Assembly: GCA_900155495.1 (NCBI GenBank)
Contig: FTLJ01000238.1
Location: forward strand, 1-64,000
DNA length: 64,000 nucleotides
Reading direction: 5' to 3'
DNA from: Porogramme epimiltina
Taxonomy: Eukaryota; Basidiomycota; Agaricomycetes; Polyporales; Polyporaceae
The notes below the pieces were generated by a model, which was not told where the DNA came from, searched no databases, and worked only from the letters and a program-made list of their open reading frames with translations. Positions 58,544 through 64,000 of this stretch are shown one piece after another. Every line of letters begins with the position of its first letter. The stretch's first letter is position 1. The position numbers and the translations under genes are program-made.

Positions 58544-59787
58544 ATGCCCTCCTGGTTTCCCTGGGGGGCCAAGCCGCCGCCCCCTAGTCCTCTGGACAAC
58601 CTCCCGAAGCTCCCGAAAGACAAGGACGAGGTCGTCACCGCGGTCAACAACAGTGTTTCTTCATTGCGCGCACGCATAGCTTCACTTCCGACAAACGTGC
58701 TCGTTGGGTCCGCCTTCGTTATTGGGGCTGCGTCGTCGCTCGGCGCTGTACGCATTCACGCGCGGTTCTTTCGCCGCATCCCGAACGAGTTCTGGGTCAC
58801 CCCGGATATCTTGAAGCGCAAGGTCTGGATCAAGGGATATGTTACCAGGTCGGTAGTATACCTTCTCTATGTCGTTCTTTTAGCCAAACCGCTTCCAGTG
58901 TAGGCGACAGCGATGGCTTCAGGATATTTCATACTCCCGGGATCGGCTGGCGGTGGCCCTTGAAGTTTAGGGGCATTCCTTCGGGAAAGAAAGGTGGGTA
59001 CCTGTCCTACATCTGGGGTATAGTGTACTAGACTGATCTCTACGAAAGCGCTCGTTGGAAAGACCATAAGCATCCGAATCAGCGCTGTGGACGCGCCTGA
59101 GGTGAGTCTGATATGCTTCGCGAACGAGGCCCTCGCGCTAATTGTGGAACCAGACGAGCTCGAAATTGCCCCCCATGGCCCATTATCACGAAGCAAAGCA
59201 ATGGATGCACGACCAAGTCTACGGGAAGTTCGTCTACTGCAAGCTCACAAAGAAGGACCAGTACGGCCGCATAGTGAGTGTGCATCCTTTTCCGTGACCC
59301 CTCTCAATCGAGCCGAGTTTCTTCCTTGAGGTTGCAGATGTCTTCGTGAAATCGCGCTTCCTGCCAGGCCGGTTAGGGTCGAGAGTGTCACTCTCGTACG
59401 AGATGTGCCGCCAGGGGTGGGCGTTCGTATACCGACAGACGGGAGCGGTATACGGGGACCTCACGCTGGAGGACTACAACCGCATCGAAAAAGAGGCTCA
59501 GTGCGTAGCATTCGTTCACCCTTTCGACTGTTGGTTCTGTGCTAATGTTGCACTACAGGGATGCAAGACGTGGTGTATGGGTCAACGGCACGGACATCGA
59601 GACACCCGCGGAATATAAGAAGCGACTGCGCCGACAGCCATCACCAGACGACCCTAAGCCGGCTGCAGAGGAGACAGAGGAGGCCGAAGAGACAGAGGAG
59701 ACAGAGGGTGATGAGGTCGAATCTTCTCCTGGCATGTTCGAGCGATTCAAGAAGATGTTCAGGAGGAAATCACCACACAGAAAATGA
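58544..59787 (+). CDS. LCL3: Lcl3-type membrane-anchored endonuclease, SNase-like (323 aa)
   Basis: Exons are 58544-58848, 58899-58993, 59049-59101, 59154-59273, 59331-59500 and 59559-59787. One membrane helix lies at ~52-69 (V-L-V-G-S-A-F-V-I-G-A-A-S-S-L-G-A-V). The staphylococcal-nuclease fold follows: G-D-S-D-G-F-R-I-F-H-T-P, I-R-I-S-A-V-D-A-P-E, D-Q-Y-G-R-I and Y-R-Q-T-G-A-V-Y-G. The tail is acidic (E-E-T-E-E-A-E-E-T-E) then basic. The order and helix match yeast Lcl3, a mitochondrial/ER membrane nuclease. After D-A-P-E the usual A-H-F-G-x-P-A-Q-P is missing; the sequence goes T-S-S-K-L-P-P-M-A-H-Y-H-E-A-K. The acceptor at 59153 fits phase but could be wrong. The GAAAG acceptor of exon 3 is weak. 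Confidence 0.85.
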
Positions 59788-60068
59788 GGGGAGCATTGAT
59801 GTCGTTTACTTTCTAACACCACTTGGGATGTTCCCCGTGTACATACTTGGGTCTTGGCGCATGGACTTCGGAATATACACACCTATCACAGTAGATGGTT
59901 TCAAATAGCTCAGCATGACGCCCTTATCACTCAGACCATGTGCATAGACTCCCGCAGTCCCACTCCGGCTCCGGCTCCCGAGACCTCGACTGCGTGAACA
60001 AGTCTCCTCCTCGCGTTATAGAAGTCTCCAACGTCAAAGTCGGCTTGGCCGCGCAATCTAAGTGTACC

Positions 60069-62015
60069 ATGCTCAGCGCTTTCCTCCTCGCCCTCATCGC
60101 CGCGGAGGGCGCGGTCGCCGCACAGGTTCCTCTGCAACCACCACCTCTGACGCCGCTTCACCTCGCACATCTCACTTCTCCCGAATACACTTCATTTCTC
60201 GAAGACATCAGGAAGAATGCGTCTATACCAGGACTATCCGTCGGGGTGGTACGCCTAGGAGAAGACAACGAACCGGTCGTGCAACTCGCATCTTCAGGGA
60301 GGAAGACGGAGGACGGCAACGGGCAGGACCTCACCGTAGATGTACGTTTCCTGGTGCCCCATCTCCCGTCCCTCCACTCACGCTGACGCGACGTGGACAC
60401 GCTGTAGACCCTCTTCGGTCTCGCGTCATGCTCCAAAGCCTTCCTCGCGACCTCCGTCGGGATCCTCATCGACGACTTCGCGCAAGGCAAAAACACGACG
60501 TCCCTTCCGTCTCACATCTCCCGTTTCGACTGGGACACCAAAGTCGTGGATATCCTTCCTACGGAGCTTGGGTGGGCCATGCAGGAGCCGGACGGGAGCG
60601 GGGTTGGTGGATGGACCACGCAAAAGGCGAGTATCAAGGACATTCTAGGGCACGTCTCCGGTTTGCCGCGTCACGACTACGCGTACGCGTTTGGGGATAC
60701 GGCGGAGGACGTCGTGAAGCGGATGCAGGGACTCAGGACGGCATATGAGCTGCGCGAGAAGTGGTCCTACAACAACCAGGTAAGTCCGAGTCATATCGCA
60801 GTATTGGTTAAAACAGGAGCTCATGGTGGACCGAAGATGTATGTGCTCGGGTCGTATATCGTTGCGCACTACTCCGGCATGTCCTACGCGGACTTTGTCG
60901 AGAAGCGCATTTTCAAGCGTGTTGGGATGCAGGACACCACCGTTTGGCCGTCCATCGCCAACAGCTCTGGGAAGCTCTCAGACGCTTGGACCAAGGCCGG
61001 CCGCAGGATTCCCTTCTGGTTCGACGACACCGCAGTGGCTCTGAACACCGGTGCTGGAGGGGTCATTTCCAGCGCCGAAGACATGGTCAAGTGGCTCGCG
61101 GTGTGGTTGAACAAGGGAGTTGAACCTCTTACCAATAAGACCATCTTCCCGGAAAGCGTATATAACGCAGTGACTACCGCCAACTGGATCGCAAGCGGGC
61201 CGGGTTACAGCAGTGCTTATGGCTCGAGTATCGTCGGGTACTCCATGGGCTGGGAACGCTGGTCATACGGGAACGTCGACGTCCTCGAGCACGGAGGAGC
61301 AATCCCCGGCTTCTCGATCCTCACCGCATTCTCTCCGAGACACAACATAGGCGTCTCAGTACTCTGCAATGCGGACGAGAAGGCGATGCCTGCACGAGCC
61401 GTACTAAAGCGAACGCTGGATATCGTACTTGGCCTACCCCTTTCACCTCTAGACCTCGGGATGTACGTGTTTCCTCCCATACATTTTCCACCAGGGGCTG
61501 ACATCATACCGCCTAGCTCCAAGCCTCGGGAGCTTCCTGCCCCTCCAGCGAGCGCTCCGCCCCCATCTCTAAAACTCGCGCACTACGAAGGGGTGTACAC
61601 CTCCCCCGGCTACCGCCCGATGGCGCTCTGCCACGCCGGAAGCAAATCCACATACTGCAAGGACGTCCTTGCGAACATCACCAGCCTCGGCGCGCCGAGC
61701 GGCTTCACACGAGGGCTCTACGGCGCCTTCGACTCGATCTGGGCGACCCACGTCCGCCTCGCGCACTTTGCGGGCGACACGTTCAACATCACGTTCACCG
61801 CGATCATGCCGCACGGCTTCGGGCGCAACAGCACGCCCTTCGAGCTGTACGAGACGGGCACGTCCGGCGGGTGGGTCGAGTTCGACGTCGCGCCGGGCGG
61901 CGGGGAGGTCACGGGGTTCTCGCTTGTCGTGGACCCGCCTGCGGTCGAAGCGCGTGCGAGGAAGACGGGCGGGGGGATCAAGATGGCCGCGGATGCGTGG
62001 TTCGAGAGGGCGTAG
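60069..62015 (+). CDS. Secreted beta-lactamase-fold serine hydrolase (607 aa)
   Basis: Exons are 60069-60341, 60408-60779 and 60837-62015, all phase 0. The signal peptide is M-L-S-A-F-L-L-A-L-I-A-A-E-G-A-V-A. Active-site motifs: S98-C-S-K101 (S-x-x-K), Y212-N-N214 (Y-x-N) and H367-G-G, the third box in its class-C/LACTB form. The region P-G-L-S-V-G-V-V-R near residue 55 is the usual first strand. The last ~170 residues form a separate beta-rich domain (Y-E-G-V-Y-T-S-P-G-Y) often seen after such hydrolases. Several N-x-S/T sites fit secretion. It probably acts as an esterase or peptidase; the substrate is unknown. The second intron is 57 bases with no stop, so retention would add 19 residues just after Y-N-N-Q. 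Confidence 0.9.
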
Positions 62016-62553
62016 GGCTGGGGTGTCGCGGGATGAACTTTTGTCTGCTCGAGAGCGCAGGATGGGCGGAGATGGTTTATTCTTGGACCGCGAACATCAA
62101 TCGCTCCCGGGTGGTGAGTCAGTGTAGCTCAGTTCGGGCTTATGTGAATGTCAATAAGGGTGCAGTTTACCGGGCCGATGATGATATGAACATGGTTCAC
62201 GACAATTCAATACTTCGAAGGCAATCAGATTGATCCCAGCACGGCGCGATCACACGGCATAGATTCAAAACCGTCCCACGGTTCGGGCTGGACTGCTCGC
62301 AGTTGACGCCTTTTCATGGATCTGGTGCAGGTTGCTACCCTCCAGAGGTCCTTGAGAACCAAGTACGTAGAAGCTTTGACGGCACCCCGTTCCGCTCTGA
62401 CCGGGTCCAGACGCTGTCCAGCCATGCTGTGGTCGACGTAACTTGACTACATAATGGAGAAGGAACTCTAAAATCGTTCGGGAAGCACTAAGGTACGTAT
62501 GCCCAGCACAGATATGAACGCCATCTCCTTACTTACCGACCACTAGCATCGAT
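62016..62553. other. Intergenic, no gene recognised
   Basis: Contains the 3' flank of the hydrolase and the promoter of the DUF7702 gene. Confidence 0.5.
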
Positions 62554-63746
62554 ATGCCGCTCAACGCTCATGAGGCCATCGCGATAGTGCAAGTCGTTCT
62601 GTATCTTCCGATATTGGTCCTATCGTTTGCCCGTTCGTTCAGAAAACTCCCGGAGAGACGCATGGGCTGGGTAATGTTGGCAGTGCTCTCCGTAGGTACG
62701 CGATGATTGTATCCATGCCTCCTGCGTCGTACCGTGTACCCTTTTCACTAATCGTCTATATTGTTTCCGGGATGTAGTGGGGATAGCAACTGGTTCAACG
62801 GAGCTCGCTTCCTCTCTCAACCCAGACAACTTCGGCTTGCAAATCATTGCTACGTCCCTTGACGGTATCGACCTGCCTGCCTTGCTAAATACCACCCTCG
62901 TATTCCTGGACATCGTGTCAGTACATCGGTTTATTGACAGCGTTACTTCACGGCGCTTATGTCTTATGCTCAGCGGCCAATATACCCTTGACCAACATCT
63001 CGTCTTCAAGTACGGGACGCGTATAATTCATCTTGTGTCATCCCTCAGTGTCATCCTTTTCGTGGTCGGGGGACTTGCCCTTGGAGCAGCAGTAGATCAA
63101 AACCATCTGGATCTCGGGGACACAATCAGACGTGCAGGCTACATCATCATATGCATCATGTACGCCGCTGTAGTTGGGGTTGCTGTGTATTGTCTCTGCA
63201 AGAGGGATCATGTGCTGAAGTATCGCCGCGAGGTACGCTCCAAACTACAAGGCTTCGTTTTACGCTCCGCTGACTTCTAGCCTCAATGTAGTTACTTGCG
63301 GCAATCCTCTTCACTCTACCATTCGTCTTCGTGCGCATCCTATACTCCACCTTGGGTGCATTTGCGAAACCCCCGCTCGGATTCGACATCAGTGGAGACA
63401 GGATTTTTCTGCTCCCCGACGACGCACTTCAAACTTTCAACCCGACCACGGGAAACTTCGCCATCTTCATTGTAATGAATCTCGTCATGCAGTACATCGT
63501 TGTGCTCGTGTATGTCGCTGCGGGAACTTTGATACTTTTGGAGATGGACGAAGTGAGTATGACGGTCTACTGTACTCTACAGTGGGGATCTTGGCTGATT
63601 CGCGCTTTCAGTTTGTAGTCGACAGCGTCGAAATGTTCTCGAGCGCTAGGCTCGTCCCGTTCGACTGTGCGAGGGAGCCGCCGCAACCACAACAGCCAGA
63701 ACCTGGGCTAAATAGCACTCATGTCGATGTCCTGGTTTCGAGCTGA
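62554..63746 (+). CDS. DUF7702-type integral membrane protein (330 aa)
   Basis: Exons are 62554-62695, 62778-63232, 63292-63552 and 63612-63746, phases 1, 0, 0. It begins M-P-L-N-A-H-E-A-I-A-I-V-Q-V-V-L-Y-L-P. About seven hydrophobic helices follow, with family blocks F-R-K-L-P-E-R-R-M-G-W, G-Q-Y-T-L-D-Q-H, K-Y-R-R-E and Y-S-T-L-G-A-F-A-K-P-P, then a proline/glutamine-rich cytosolic-looking end. Compared with the gene at 52.6 kb it lacks one intron (inside exon 2) and has a longer tail (45 against 13 codons). Function is unknown. The three copies in this window show local expansion. Confidence 0.88.
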
Positions 63747-63851
63747 GTGTAGAATGCGTATGTTAGAAGAAAGGTGAGAATCAAATCATAATATTCGATG
63801 ATACGAAAAGTAACGAAGTACGTGCTGTTCTTACAGATAGAGACTATAATC

Positions 63852-64000
63852 AAGACGTTTGCTTCTCAAGAAACCTTCGGATATGTCTCACAACGTCTTC
63901 CGGCTGCTCCTGTTGCACCCAATGGCCAGCCTGCTCGACGAACACGACGTCTTCATCTTTCATGTTCACACACACCTCCCTCTGCATCTTCTCCAGCGCC
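63852..64000 (-). CDS. Alpha/beta hydrolase (epoxide-hydrolase-like), C-terminal end only
   Basis: The minus strand reads L-E-K-M-Q-R-E-V, then V-V-F-V-E-Q-A-G-H-W-V-Q-Q-E-Q-P-E-D-V-V and ends F-L-E-K-Q-T-S-stop (stop at 63852-63854). The G-H-W-V-Q-x-E-x-P block holds the catalytic histidine of soluble epoxide hydrolases and related alpha/beta hydrolases. Only about 49 residues are inside the window, so the nucleophile and lid cannot be checked and the exact substrate class is open. Confidence 0.8.

Noticed and set aside
1..64000. CRISPR arrays, insertion sequences, bacterial operons or prophage features
   Set aside because: The gene structure is eukaryotic with spliceosomal introns; no regularly spaced repeats or terminal inverted repeats were seen.

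Overview
The window looks like nuclear DNA of a basidiomycete mushroom, probably an Agaricomycete and possibly a polypore. Genes are intron-dense with introns of about 45-70 bases, GT..AG ends and TG(A/C)-like branch sites. Several families are typical of that class: expanded BTB/POZ proteins, DUF7702 membrane proteins, small NTF2-like proteins and a basidiomycete sesquiterpene synthase. I placed exon borders by eye from splice signals, reading phase and comparison between paralogs. Nearly all models close in frame, but none has transcript support.

Left half (about 1-37 kb) is an accessory region. It carries eleven BTB/POZ genes. One is broken by a single-base frameshift, there is an additional short relic, two form a tandem duplicate, and two others are near-twins of 379 aa. 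Four NTF2-like genes lie among them, each with a TATA box and the same three-exon layout. One NTF2 gene and about 1.6 kb around it were copied from 3-5 kb to 22-24 kb, or the reverse. Also here are a cytochrome P450 pseudogene whose heme cysteine has become tryptophan, a DUF7702 gene with a frame-breaking internal deletion, a possible small cysteine-rich secreted protein, and a short UstYa-like membrane protein. Gene-poor stretches separate these.

Centre (37.7-39.5 kb): a complete nine-exon sesquiterpene synthase on the minus strand. It has the aspartate-rich motif, effector arginine, NSE triad and RY pair all in place, plus an unusual C-terminal membrane tail. No intact tailoring gene lies beside it. 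The P450 pseudogene is about 28 kb away.

Right half (42.5-64 kb) is mostly conserved housekeeping genes. They are an F-box/WD40/UIM protein resembling yeast Ufo1, the Arp2/3 subunit ARPC5, an RluA-type pseudouridine synthase divergent from the diflavin reductase Tah18/NDOR1, an Lcl3-type membrane nuclease, a secreted beta-lactamase-fold serine hydrolase, two DUF7702 genes and the C-terminus of an alpha/beta hydrolase. A convergent pair of paralogs with a gag-capsid-like N-terminus lies at 47.5-50.2 kb, and one more BTB gene lies at 51 kb.

The most promising material is the BTB family. All copies end in the same C-x(n)-C ... C-x2-C ... W-x2-L module, which could be an unnamed zinc-binding domain. 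Next in interest are the membrane-tailed terpene synthase with its 18-base exon and the gag-like pair.
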